Positions 28,446 to 36,510 of a DNA stretch of 64,000 nucleotides are shown here, one piece after another (the first letter of the stretch is position 1; each line of letters opens with the position of its first letter). Made by a program: the position numbers and the translations under genes. The notes under the pieces were generated by a model that searched no databases, had not been told where the DNA came from, and saw only the letters and a program-made list of their open reading frames with translations. Source of the stretch: Flavobacteriales bacterium (GTDB lineage Bacteria > Bacteroidota > Bacteroidia > Flavobacteriales_F > PHOS-HE28); the NCBI GenBank assembly GCA_016719225.1, contig JADKAN010000003.1, positions 310,001-374,000 of the forward strand. Reading direction: 5' to 3'.

Positions 28446-29451
28446 CGGTGTGTTGGTCTGCGGTCTGTTGCACGAAAGCCATGGCGGTGGCCAGCATCTG
28501 GTCGGTCTCCGGCAGGGAAGGTTTCCACTTGGCGAACTTGGCAAGATCCGCAAGCTGCAGGATGTTGCGCAGTTCGGTCTGCTTGTCCTTGCTCAATGCG
28601 GAGATCCGCAGTGCGCCCATCAGCTCATCGGTGGTCTGCTCCATCGCGGGCACGCGGAAACGCTTTTCGATGTAGGCGCGGAGGATATCCGCCAAGCCGG
28701 CGCAATGGGCTTTCACCAAGCCCTGTTCGCAGAGCTTCTGGGCGCGCAGTTCCTCCAATGCGCGCAAGGCCAGTAAATGAGCGGGCACAGGCGGCGGAGG
28801 CGGAGCGACCTCTTTTCCCTTCGGCTTACGGCGCTTGACGTAGATCACCAACGCGATGATCGCTGAGAGCAAAGCCAAGCCTCCGGCCAACCACGGCCAA
28901 TTGTCGCGCAACCAATCCGCAAAACTGAATGGTACGGTGTAGATACCCTTAATGGGTCGGATCGCTTTCGTTGTATCAACGGGCACTGTGTTCACAGTGA
29001 GCAAGAGCGGGTCGGTAGCCAAGGTGTCCGCTCCTGAAATGAACCGGAATGGAGGAATGGCCCAGTAGCCACTGTCCCAAGAAGTGATCGTCAGCGTGCG
29101 TTGCTGGCGGAAATGGTAGGGGTCGGCATTTTTTTCCGGAAGGATGGTGTCCACATGGCTATCGAGCAGTACCGGCACTTTACCGGTGATGGTATCGCCG
29201 ATAGTGGGCCAAATGATGGTGGTGGAGCCGCCTTGGTCCACCCGGTAATCCACGGAGAGAAGGAGGTGGGCTTGTTCACCGATCAGGATGGAAGCGGTAT
29301 CCAGCTTCGCACTGACCCGGATACTGTTGGCGTCCTGTGCCATAGCCACCGGAGTGAACAGTCCAGCAGCAGCACACAGCAACGCAGCGCCCAGGAAATG
29401 GCTCCTGAAGTATCCAGGTGCAATAGCTCTCAACGCGCGTAACGAGCCCAT
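28429..29451 (-). CDS. BatD-like membrane protein of the Bat operon
   Basis: This 340-residue protein has a signal peptide (about residues 1-39, ending PVAMAQ), a beta-rich periplasmic domain (about 45-170) like the first BatD domain, one membrane helix (WLAGGLALLSAIIALVIYV), and a cytoplasmic helical domain with a proline-rich linker (PPPPPVPAHL). Genes of this type often lie between the DUF58 gene and batA in Bacteroidota. It shares one base with the DUF58 stop (TGATG). Its role is presumably in the Bat membrane complex. Confidence 0.8.
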   Translation of the reverse strand: MGSLRALRAIAPGYFRSHFLGAALLCAAAGLFTPVAMAQDANSIRVSAKLDTASILIGEQAHLLLSVDYRVDQGGSTTIIWPTIGDTITGKVPVLLDSHVDTILPEKNADPYHFRQQRTLTITSWDSGYWAIPPFRFISGADTLATDPLLLTVNTVPVDTTKAIRPIKGIYTVPFSFADWLRDNWPWLAGGLALLSAIIALVIYVKRRKPKGKEVAPPPPPVPAHLLALRALEELRAQKLCEQGLVKAHCAGLADILRAYIEKRFRVPAMEQTTDELMGALRISALSKDKQTELRNILQLADLAKFAKWKPSLPETDQMLATAMAFVQQTADQHTDAPLP

Positions 29452-30290
29452 CAGTCGCGTTGCCTAAAAAGGTTCATCAAGGGCTTTACATAGCCTTCCC
29501 TCGTACTGATCACGGCGTGGTCCACACCAGCGCGGCGGAGCGCATCGCGGGCATGTGCTTGGCGGCGCAGGGCTTCGGCGCGGTAGTGTTCCCGCACGGC
29601 CTTGTTCCGGGTGTTCACCCATCGGGTGGCTCCGGTCTCGGGGTCCTTGAACTGGACCAGTCCCATGTTGGGCAGCTCTTGTTCACGCGGGTCCGTGGTA
29701 CGCAGCACCACCAGGTCGTGGCGGCGGTTGGCGATCTTCAGTGCATCTTCCCAACCGCTGTCCAGCAGGTCGCTGATCAGGAAGGCGATGCTGCGCTTCT
29801 TGATCACGTTGTTCAAGTACTTCAACGCCAATGTGATGTCGGTACCCTTGCCGGTGGGGCGGAATTCCAGCAGCTCCCGCACGATGCGGAGAATATGGCC
29901 GCGGCCTTTTTTCGGCGGAATGAAGAGCTCCATCCGATCACTGAAAAGGATCAAGCCCACTTTGTCGTTGTTCTGTATGGCGCTGAAGGCGATCGTCGCG
30001 CAGGCCTCCGTGATCAACTCACGTTTCAACTGGTTCACCGTACCGAAGTCGCCGCTCGCACTTACGTCGGCAACAAGCATCACGGTGAGCTCACGCTCCT
30101 CATCGAACACTTTGATGAAGGGATGGCCCAAACGCGCGGTAACGTTCCAATCAATGGCGCGGACCTCATCTCCGGGCACATACTCACGCACTTCGCTGAA
30201 GGCCATGCCACGGCCTTTGAAGGCACTATGGTACTCACCACTGAAAATATGGTTGCTCAAGCCGCGTGTCTTCAGCTCGATCGTCCGCAC
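29451..30290 (-). CDS. DUF58 / VWA-like protein of the Bat operon
   Basis: This protein belongs to the DUF58 family, which always accompanies MoxR ATPases. The body has KGRGMAFSEVREYVPGDEVR and a VWA-like segment with VADVSASGDFG (DxSxS kept). It is cytoplasmic with no membrane helix. Homology does not start at the GTG given here (30290, 279 residues): the frame continues upstream with IASNQHTKDLIKKV, which matches the family N-terminus, but no ATG, GTG or TTG occurs there. An ATC at 30329 is where an ATG would be expected. Either a rare start codon, a sequence error or a shortened protein is possible. Confidence 0.9.
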   Translation of the reverse strand: MRTIELKTRGLSNHIFSGEYHSAFKGRGMAFSEVREYVPGDEVRAIDWNVTARLGHPFIKVFDEERELTVMLVADVSASGDFGTVNQLKRELITEACATIAFSAIQNNDKVGLILFSDRMELFIPPKKGRGHILRIVRELLEFRPTGKGTDITLALKYLNNVIKKRSIAFLISDLLDSGWEDALKIANRRHDLVVLRTTDPREQELPNMGLVQFKDPETGATRWVNTRNKAVREHYRAEALRRQAHARDALRRAGVDHAVISTREGYVKPLMNLFRQRD

Positions 30291-30447
30291 CTTCTTGATG
30301 AGGTCCTTGGTATGTTGGTTACTGGCGATCGCTGAAGATTTGAATAGTGGTGAACGTTGGAAGGTGATAGGTGGGTGCCGTCTTCATCCGCATACTGCCG
30401 CCTCCCACTGCGGCGTGGGAACTAACGATTGAAAATGAACAATCGGC

Positions 30448-31497
30448 TCAAGGCACCTCCACGGTATTGAGCACCCGATCGATCACCTCCTTCACGCTGA
30501 TGTTCTCCGCTTCCGCCTCGTAGGTAAGACCGATCCGGTGGCGCAGTACGTCCGGGCAAACGGCACGTACGTCCTCCGGGATCACGTAACCGCGGCGTTT
30601 CGTGAATGCATAGGCCTTGGCGCCCAGCGCCATATTGATGCTGGCACGTGGCGATCCGCCATAAGCGATCAACGAGCTGAGGTCGTTCAGTTTGTATTGG
30701 TCCGGCTTGCGCGTGGCGCCGGTGATGTCCACGATGTACTGCTCGATCTTCTCGTCCATGTACACCTCGCGTACCAGCTTGCGCGCGTTAATGATGTCGG
30801 CGGGCGAGATCACCTTACGCACGCCGCTTTCGCGCACCACGCCCGTGTTCTGGCGAATAATGGCGCGTTCCTCCTCCTTGCGTGGATAATCCAGTACCAC
30901 CTTCAGCATGAAGCGGTCCGTCTGTGCCTCCGGCAGGGGATAGGTGCCTTCCTGTTCTATCGGGTTCATGGTGGCCAACACCAGGAAGGGCTCAGGAAGT
31001 TTGAATGTTTGTGTTCCAATGGTGACTTGCCGCTCTTGCATGGCCTCCAGAAGTGCACTCTGCACTTTGGCGGGTGCCCTGTTGATCTCGTCCGCAAGGA
31101 TGAAATTGCTGAAGATGGGACCCTTTTTCACGCTGAATTCCTCGCTGCGCGGGCTATAGACCATGGTGCCGATAAGATCCGCGGGCAGCAGGTCCGGGGT
31201 GAATTGCACACGGCTGAAGCCTACGTCGATCACGTCGCTCAGTGTTTTAATGGCTAATGTTTTGGCCAGGCCGGGCATGCCCTCCAGGAGAATGTGCCCA
31301 TCGGCCAGCAGCGCGACAAGCAGTTTCTGCACCATGTCCTTCTGGCCCACGATCACCTTGGCCATTTCCATTTCGATCACATCCACGAATGAACTGGCCT
31401 GCTGGATACGCTCGTTGAGGATGCGGATGCTGTCAGCTGAGGAGCGGTCCGGATCCGCTGGGTGGGTAACGGGAATGTCGAGAGGAGTTTGTTCCAT
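30448..31497 (-). CDS. MoxR-family AAA+ ATPase
   Basis: This 349-residue cytoplasmic ATPase has the Walker A motif GMPGLAKT, Walker B LADEINRAP, sensor region ATMNPIEQEGTYPLPEAQTDRF and the C-terminal lid domain (SPRASINMALGAKAYAF). MoxR ATPases act as chaperones that activate or assemble metal-loaded or VWA proteins. As first gene of the Bat operon it probably acts on BatA/BatB or the DUF58 protein. ATG 31497 is used; an in-frame ATG at 31521 is possible. The gap of about 120-160 bases to the DUF58 gene holds no recognisable gene. Confidence 0.92.
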   Translation of the reverse strand: MEQTPLDIPVTHPADPDRSSADSIRILNERIQQASSFVDVIEMEMAKVIVGQKDMVQKLLVALLADGHILLEGMPGLAKTLAIKTLSDVIDVGFSRVQFTPDLLPADLIGTMVYSPRSEEFSVKKGPIFSNFILADEINRAPAKVQSALLEAMQERQVTIGTQTFKLPEPFLVLATMNPIEQEGTYPLPEAQTDRFMLKVVLDYPRKEEERAIIRQNTGVVRESGVRKVISPADIINARKLVREVYMDEKIEQYIVDITGATRKPDQYKLNDLSSLIAYGGSPRASINMALGAKAYAFTKRRGYVIPEDVRAVCPDVLRHRIGLTYEAEAENISVKEVIDRVLNTVEVP

Positions 31498-31620
31498 GTT
31501 TTCGATCAGCGCCAAAGGCATGTTTGGGAATGCAAAATTCCGCGATCGGCGCGGGCTATGCCACGCTTGGGGGTTAATGAACGTTAATCGCTTGCCCGAA
31601 ACTCTGGATCGCGTCGGAGC

Positions 31621-31628
31621 TACCTTCG
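31621..31628 (+). promoter_or_regulatory. -7 promoter box of the pyrophosphohydrolase gene
   Basis: TACCTTCG matches TAnnTTYG, 21 bases before the ATG at 31650. Confidence 0.5.
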
Positions 31629-31649
31629 GCACAAGAAAAGAAAGTTTCC

Positions 31650-32069
31650 ATGGAACAACTCAAGATCACCTTGCAGGATACCATTGAACATGTGCGTGCT
31701 TTCCACGACGCATTCGGTATCGTGAATGCGGAAAGCCCCACTGGAAACATTGCTCTGGCTGACGTGCAACTGAGGCATGACCTGATGCGCGAAGAGAACG
31801 AGGAATACCTGGAAGCAGCATCGAACGGTGATCTGGTAGAGGTAGCCGATGCCTTGGGCGACATGCTGTATATCCTTTGTGGAACCATCCTGAAGCATGG
31901 ACTCCAGCACAAGATCGAGGAGGTCTTCAGCGCGATCCAACTCAGTAACATGAGCAAACTGGGCGCGGATGGCCGCCCCATTTACCGGGCCGATGGCAAA
32001 GTGCTGAAGGGTGAGCGCTACTTCCGGCCGGATATCGCCTCCATCCTTAACCCGTCCCAAGAAGAATGA
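31650..32069 (+). CDS. MazG-type nucleoside triphosphate pyrophosphohydrolase-like protein
   Basis: This 139-residue all-helical protein matches small MazG/HisE-like pyrophosphohydrolases. Metal ligands are visible in REENEEYLEA (ExxE) and in EVADALGDMLYILCG (ExxxD type). A C-terminal tail (GADGRPIYRADGKVLKGERYFRPD) is typical of the subgroup sometimes annotated as phosphoribosyl-ATP pyrophosphohydrolase-like. It probably hydrolyses a nucleotide triphosphate to the monophosphate and pyrophosphate, for house-cleaning; the substrate is unknown. It overlaps the next gene by four bases (ATGA). Confidence 0.85.
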   Translation: MEQLKITLQDTIEHVRAFHDAFGIVNAESPTGNIALADVQLRHDLMREENEEYLEAASNGDLVEVADALGDMLYILCGTILKHGLQHKIEEVFSAIQLSNMSKLGADGRPIYRADGKVLKGERYFRPDIASILNPSQEE

Positions 32070-32572
32070 ACCTGCCCGGCTTGCTTCTTTCCGCGCGCAC
32101 CTCTGCTTTCCGCCGTTGGGTATTGAACATGGGTCTAAAGCGCATGATCCCGTTCAACCGGCCGCACGGCTTGAACGTGGTACCGTTGGAAAGCGGCGGC
32201 ATTAAGGTCCTGATACCTTTTTGGCGGATCAACCAGAACCACATCCGTGGCATCCATGCGTGCTGTTTGGCCACTGCGGCGGAGTATTGCAGCGGATTGG
32301 CGCTGATGGAGCACTTGGACGCTAAGAGCTATCGCATCATCATGAAGAGCCTGCACATGGAGTACCATTATCAAGCCAAGAGTGCGGCATCGGCTGTCTT
32401 TTCGCCGTCGGCGGAAGAAGTGGGGACCAACATCCGGAAGGTCGTGGAAAGTGGCGAAGCGGTTTTATATGTGGCTGAGGTCCCCGTGCACGATGACAAA
32501 GGGAATCACTTGGCCACAGGCCGCATTACCTGGCAGGTCAAACCATGGGGAAGCGTGCGCACAGCGCGTTAG
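32066..32572 (+). CDS. DUF4442 hot-dog-fold thioesterase-like protein
   Basis: The 168-residue product belongs to DUF4442, a hot-dog-fold family related to acyl-CoA thioesterases. Features include NHIRGIHACCLATAAEYCSGLAL (the helix that usually holds the substrate pocket) and a C-terminal strand ATGRITWQVK. No membrane segment is present. The substrate is unknown. It is translationally coupled to the preceding pyrophosphohydrolase gene. Confidence 0.75.
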   Translation: MNLPGLLLSARTSAFRRWVLNMGLKRMIPFNRPHGLNVVPLESGGIKVLIPFWRINQNHIRGIHACCLATAAEYCSGLALMEHLDAKSYRIIMKSLHMEYHYQAKSAASAVFSPSAEEVGTNIRKVVESGEAVLYVAEVPVHDDKGNHLATGRITWQVKPWGSVRTAR

Positions 32573-32633
32573 TTTTTGACCCGTTCAAATAGATCTGCAG
32601 CGGCGGGAGTGCGCCACAGCGCTGCTCAAAAAT

Positions 32634-33464
32634 TCAATTCGCCTTTACGAGCAAAGCGTCGGCATCGTACACGAAGTACATGTCAACGTAAGGCCGCAAC
32701 ATGGGGGGCATCTTCTGGTTCTCCTGCATCGGGACGATCACCAACGCCTTATTTCCCCAGAGTGCACCCAGGTAGGCGCGGTATTTCTTGAAGAGGTTCA
32801 ACTCGGGCCAGCGCTCTTCAAAACTGTCGATGCCATCCGGCCAGTTGCGCTCCGTGCTGCGGAAAACAACGGCATCGATCTCGGACTTGCTCATTCCCGC
32901 ACCCAGCATGGCCTTTACGGCCGCGCTGTCCGCGCCGATGTTATAGGCGGCATACACCGCCTCCGGCTTTTGGATCTTCACTTTCGCACGGTTCTCCCAG
33001 CTGGGGCCTTTGCTCACCAGTGGCCGCAAACGGGGAGGTGCAGCCGCACGCAGGGCGCGTTCCGGCAACACCATATACAGGTCGGAATCGGGGCGCATGG
33101 TCAATGGAAGGTCCAAGTTCGCTTTTGCTGGGATGGACACGATCGCCATCATTATACTGTCCTGTGGGAACGTGCCTACGCGGAAGCAGCGGTAATTCTG
33201 GATGTGAACAGCATTAGCGACAAGGGCACTGTCGCTGCGGATCCCTGCCGGCCACAGCATCTTATTTCCCGAGGCCATCACAGCGCGTACCTGCTGTTCC
33301 GGTGAGCCCGCAGCGGCCAAAGCGGCCTCTACGGCGTGGTCGCCTTCCACTGTGCGCACTTTCGCCAAGGCGGAAATATCCACGATCCGCACGGCATTTT
33401 GCGCTTGGCAAGCGGCAAAGGCCAAAAAGGAAAGCAATAGAAGGGAAGGTCGGATGAACTTCAT
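32634..33464 (-). CDS. Secreted protein of unknown function with an internal domain duplication
   Basis: I do not recognise the family. The 276-residue protein has a signal peptide (MKFIRPSLLLLSFLAFAACQAQ); a lipobox-like FAAC is present but weak. The mature part consists of two related units of about 110 residues (about 24-140 and 160-272). Shared positions include a WPAGI / WPDGI motif, a hydrophobic strand (MMAIVSIPA / ALVIVPMQE), and LTMRPDSDLYMV / PMLRPYVDMYFV. It is divergent from the glutathione peroxidase gene with 102 bases between. No catalytic residues are obvious. Confidence 0.72.
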   Translation of the reverse strand: MKFIRPSLLLLSFLAFAACQAQNAVRIVDISALAKVRTVEGDHAVEAALAAAGSPEQQVRAVMASGNKMLWPAGIRSDSALVANAVHIQNYRCFRVGTFPQDSIMMAIVSIPAKANLDLPLTMRPDSDLYMVLPERALRAAAPPRLRPLVSKGPSWENRAKVKIQKPEAVYAAYNIGADSAAVKAMLGAGMSKSEIDAVVFRSTERNWPDGIDSFEERWPELNLFKKYRAYLGALWGNKALVIVPMQENQKMPPMLRPYVDMYFVYDADALLVKAN

Positions 33465-33554
33465 GTTGCGCGTTTCTACGCGAGCTGTCCGCGGAAAGTT
33501 GCTTTAGTGCAGCTTCTCCATGCCGCCTGTGCGGCCCGGTCCAGTGTTCATCCC

Positions 33555-33562
33555 GACCTTTG
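33555..33562 (+). promoter_or_regulatory. -7-like box four bases before the glutathione peroxidase start
   Basis: GACCTTTG is followed by TACC and ATG. The same box and spacing occur before ridA on the other strand. Confidence 0.4.
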
Positions 33563-33566
33563 TACC

Positions 33567-34133
33567 ATGTTCAACACGCGAATTTTCCTCACCAGCGCCC
33601 TTCTCGCCTGTTTCTTACAAGCCGGGGCGCAGCAACCTTCCAACACAGGACACATGGGATTCCACAATCTAAAAGCCACCGATATCAACGGCAAGCCGTT
33701 CGACATGGCCCAGCTCAAAGGCCATAAAGTAATGGTGGTGAACACCGCTAGCGAATGCGGCTTCACCCCACAGTACAAGCAGCTCGAGGAGTTGTATGAG
33801 AAGTACAAAGGCAGCGGCTTCATTATCGTTGGGTTCCCCAGCAATGATTTCGGGGGTCAGGAGCCCGCCGATGAAAAGCACATCGCGGCTTTCTGCGAGA
33901 AGAACTTCGGTGTCACGTTCCCGTTGATGTCAAAGGTCGCGACGAAAGGACCTGAACAAAGTCCGGTTTACGCGTGGCTCACGCAGAAGGCCAAGAACGG
34001 TAAGCTGGATAGCGAAGTGAAGTGGAATTTTCAGAAATACCTGATCGACGAGAACGGGAACTTGGTGGAGATGCTTCCCAGTGCTGTTGAGCCGTTGAAC
34101 GGTAAGGTGCTCTCTTGGCTGGAAGGCAAGTGA
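33567..34133 (+). CDS. Glutathione peroxidase family protein (exported)
   Basis: The 188-residue product reduces peroxides; bacterial members generally use thioredoxin or another thiol. It has the redox Cys64 in NTASECGFTPQY, the Gln of GGQEPAD and the Trp of VKWNFQKYL, which complete the catalytic tetrad with Asn. An N-terminal signal peptide (MFNTRIFLTSALLACFLQAGAQ) suggests a periplasmic location. It shares one base with bshB1 (TGATG), which suggests a linked role in thiol redox. The ATG at 33567 lies right after a promoter-like box. Confidence 0.93.
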   Translation: MFNTRIFLTSALLACFLQAGAQQPSNTGHMGFHNLKATDINGKPFDMAQLKGHKVMVVNTASECGFTPQYKQLEELYEKYKGSGFIIVGFPSNDFGGQEPADEKHIAAFCEKNFGVTFPLMSKVATKGPEQSPVYAWLTQKAKNGKLDSEVKWNFQKYLIDENGNLVEMLPSAVEPLNGKVLSWLEGK

Positions 34134-34855
34134 TGCAAGGATCAGTGGACATCCTGGTCATCACGGCCCACCCCGACGATGCGGAGATCGGCATGGGCGG
34201 TACCATCCTACGGCACATCACCCAAGGCCGTTCCGTGGGCTTGGTGGAACTTACCGGGGGAGAATTGGGCACACGTGGTACGGCGGAGATCCGCGCGCAA
34301 GAAGCGGCTGCTGCGACGAAGGTGCTTGGTGTGTCCTTCCGTTATCAGCTGGGTCTTCGCGACGGTTTTTTCAGGGCCGATGAATCCAGCCTGCTGAAGG
34401 TGATCACTGCGTTGCGCACGCATCGCCCGAATGTGGTGCTCACCAACGCCGTGCGCGACCGCCACCCGGACCACGGTCGCGGTGCAGCCTTAGTTGCAGA
34501 AGCCTGTTTTCTGAGCGGCTTGCGCCGGATAGGTACCGAAGAGAACGGAACGACCCAAGAAGCCTGGAGGCCAAAGACTGTCCTGCACGCCATACAGGAC
34601 AACTGGATCGACCCCGACCTCGTGGTGGACATCACCCCGTATTGGGACAAGAAGTTGGAAGCACTATTATGCTTCAAAAGCCAATTCCACGACCCGAAAA
34701 GCAAGGAACCGATCTCCCCCATCAGTGTTCCGGAGTTCCTGCCATCGCTGCAAGGCCGCGCTTTGGCCATGGGCCGCTTGATCGGCTCCACCTATGGCGA
34801 AGGCTACACGGTGGTGCGGCCACCGGCGGTTGGAGATCTAATGGAGTTGGGCTGA
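34133..34855 (+). CDS. bshB1: Bacillithiol biosynthesis deacetylase BshB1
   Basis: BshB1 removes the acetyl group from GlcNAc-malate to give GlcN-malate in bacillithiol synthesis. The 240-residue product is a PIG-L/LmbE-type zinc deacetylase with the HPDDAEIGMGG motif at residues 11-21, LTGGELGTRGT, and the third zinc histidine in RDRHPDHGRGA. BshB1-type members share the C-terminal GSTYGEGY phrase. Translational coupling with glutathione peroxidase (TGATG) fits a thiol-redox unit. bshA and bshC are not in the window. Confidence 0.9.
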   Translation: MQGSVDILVITAHPDDAEIGMGGTILRHITQGRSVGLVELTGGELGTRGTAEIRAQEAAAATKVLGVSFRYQLGLRDGFFRADESSLLKVITALRTHRPNVVLTNAVRDRHPDHGRGAALVAEACFLSGLRRIGTEENGTTQEAWRPKTVLHAIQDNWIDPDLVVDITPYWDKKLEALLCFKSQFHDPKSKEPISPISVPEFLPSLQGRALAMGRLIGSTYGEGYTVVRPPAVGDLMELG

Positions 34856-35026
34856 TCTGGAATTTCAATTTTCGCCTTTTGCGCTTAATACCAGTGCGCC
34901 GGGTTCGGCTACCTTGAGTGCAGGATTCGATCATGGGCAGTGCGATAGGTTCTGCTTTTCAGTGCAGCAAACGGATCCGCATAAGAGCAAATGGCTGGCA
35001 CAAGACATTAAAAGTAGGCAAAACAT

Positions 35027-35051
35027 AAATACACAATAAGTGTATTTTTTT
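35027..35051 (+). terminator. Terminator downstream of bshB1
   Basis: The stem AAATACAC / GTGTATTT with a five-base loop is followed by further T, giving a plausible plus-strand terminator about 170 bases after bshB1. Confidence 0.55.
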
Positions 35052-35129
35052 GTGACCTTGGCCACACGATGAGGCACGTGGAAACATCTTCACCAACAAC
35101 GGCTCCTACAATGCCGATGGCGAACATCA

Positions 35130-35176
35130 GCTCCTCGGCTCCTCGGCTCCTCGGCTCCTCGGCTCCTCGGCTCCTC
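35130..35176. repeat. Tandem octamer repeat, unit GCTCCTCG, about 5.9 copies
   Basis: Five perfect copies of GCTCCTCG plus a final GCTCCTC occur without interruption in noncoding DNA. Eight is not a multiple of three, and the copy number could change by slippage. Confidence 0.95.
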
Positions 35177-35213
35177 AAAAGAGCTAAAAGTAACCTCTTC
35201 ATTTCATGCCATT

Positions 35214-35246
35214 AAAAAAGCCCCCGGTGCTACTAACACCGAGGGC
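35214..35246 (-). terminator. Strong minus-strand terminator
   Basis: On the minus strand a 10-base-pair stem (GCCCTCGGTG / CACCGGGGGC, one G-U pair) with a seven-base loop is followed by six T. No protein gene ends here on that strand. Confidence 0.8.
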
Positions 35247-35297
35247 CGGTCGCTCATGTCCCACCTAACCCAGTTGCATAGGTAAACGAAACAGAGC
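35214..35297 (-). ncRNA. Candidate small RNA of about 84 bases
   Basis: A full-match -7 box (TACCTTTG on the minus strand, 35302-35309) lies about 90 bases before a strong terminator (35214-35246), with no credible protein gene between. This suggests a short independent transcript, but no family is recognised and the 5' end is a guess. An alternative is the 3' end of an unseen antisense transcript. Confidence 0.3.
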
Positions 35298-35301
35298 AGT
35301 A

Positions 35302-35309
35302 CAAAGGTA
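35302..35309 (-). promoter_or_regulatory. -7 promoter box of the candidate small RNA
   Basis: TACCTTTG on the minus strand fully matches TAnnTTTG. No clear -33 element at the usual distance. Confidence 0.4.
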
Positions 35310-35454
35310 TCGCACCACCAGCAACGTGCCACTGCCCCTTGGCAGCACATCCAAGGATGCCTTCACGGATCTGCCGCAACTGATGAAGGCATTATTGTAG
35401 CGGAGTTTTTGACCGGATAGATGCGAAATGCATCGCGAACTAACGAACGAACGA

Positions 35455-36477
35455 ATGCTACTTTCAAAAACACGCAACAGGTGGCCCGGAGTAAGCGCAA
35501 GTTTGCTCTTGGGTTGCCTGTTGTTTATTGCTTCTCTCCGCTGTGAAGCGCAGAATTTGGTGCCGAATGGATCTTTCGAGCAGATAGATAGCTGCCCAGT
35601 TTATCCTGCTCTAACTGGTTTTCAACCCGGTGCGATTCCTGACCAATGGTTCAGTGCAAGTGAGACACCCGACTACTTCAATGCCTGTGTTGACACAGTG
35701 ACCAGCCTGCCATCGAATATGGTTGGTTATCAACAGGCATTCAATGGACAGGCTTATGCTGGGATGTGGTCATTTCTTTGGGACGATTCTAGAGAGATGA
35801 TCGGAGCTCAATTGGTAAGTCCTTTGTCCATCGGCGAAACTTACTATGCGAGCTTCTATGTGAACGCCGCGTATGGGGGGCAACAACCGATTGATATTGG
35901 TTGCGGCAATACGGGACTGCTCTTCACCATGGATCCATACTTCTGGGTTACATATATGCCGGAGTACGGCTTGAGGAACTATGCCCAAGTATATAGTGCC
36001 AATGTGATCACGGACACATTGGGCTGGACATTGGTGAGCGGGAGTTTCGTGGCCGATAGCGCATATCGCTACTTAATCGTTGGCAACCATTTCGACAATG
36101 TGCATACCGATACGGCGTACATTGGACCAAGTCCTTGGGATATTTACTATGGTTGGGCCTATACCTTGGTGGATCAAATCTGTGTATCCCCGGATCCCGA
36201 AGGATGTCCGATGGCAACTGGAATGATCGAGGTGTCTGGCGCGAATGGGGGAGTTTTTCCCAATCCTGTGAAGGACGAGCTTCATGCCTACTTCGGAGAA
36301 AAGTTGGCAGGCGAAATTCGAGTTGTGGACGTACTCGGAAGAACGGTATGGATAGGAAGCGCAGCGGGAAAAGACCAATTAGATTTGCCTGTGGCAGATT
36401 GGGCAAAAGGACAATATGTACTGAATTGGATAGGGAAAGGTGGCAGGCGTTCGTTCAAGTTCGTGATCGTGGAGTAG
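35455..36477 (+). CDS. T9SS cargo protein with jelly-roll-like domain and sorting domain
   Basis: The 340-residue product has a signal peptide (about residues 1-31, ...SLRCEAQ), then NLVPNGSFEQIDSCPVYP, the typical opening of T9SS cargo with a carbohydrate-binding-like sandwich. The sandwich spans about residues 33-255. The last 75 residues form a type A sorting domain (GVFPNPVKDELHAYFG ... GQYVLNWIG ... SFKFVIVE). Codon use and base composition look lower in GC than most of the window. ATG 35455 lies directly before the signal peptide; an ATG at 35428 is possible. Its function is unknown beyond secretion. Confidence 0.85.
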   Translation: MLLSKTRNRWPGVSASLLLGCLLFIASLRCEAQNLVPNGSFEQIDSCPVYPALTGFQPGAIPDQWFSASETPDYFNACVDTVTSLPSNMVGYQQAFNGQAYAGMWSFLWDDSREMIGAQLVSPLSIGETYYASFYVNAAYGGQQPIDIGCGNTGLLFTMDPYFWVTYMPEYGLRNYAQVYSANVITDTLGWTLVSGSFVADSAYRYLIVGNHFDNVHTDTAYIGPSPWDIYYGWAYTLVDQICVSPDPEGCPMATGMIEVSGANGGVFPNPVKDELHAYFGEKLAGEIRVVDVLGRTVWIGSAAGKDQLDLPVADWAKGQYVLNWIGKGGRRSFKFVIVE

Positions 36478-36484
36478 CAGTTCC

Positions 36485-36510
36485 GGTCTTGGTTTAAACA
36501 ACACAAGACC
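36485..36510. promoter_or_regulatory. Inverted repeat directly before the next start codon
   Basis: GGTCTTG and CAAGACC form a perfect seven-base-pair stem around a 12-base loop, ending at the base before ATG 36511. It could terminate the upstream gene or hide the translation start. No T-run follows. Confidence 0.4.

Larger units (their letters stand above)
34856..35454. other. Long intergenic region with terminator, octamer repeat and possible small RNA
   Basis: About 600 bases without a protein gene I trust. It contains an AT-rich terminator (35027-35051), a tandem octamer repeat (35130-35176), a minus-strand terminator (35214-35246) and a minus-strand -7 box (35302-35309). Base composition drops here compared with neighbours. 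Confidence 0.7.

Noticed and set aside
35008..35202. Minus-strand small frame with RGAEE repeats
   Set aside because: Its repeats simply translate the octamer DNA repeat, and it covers a terminator.
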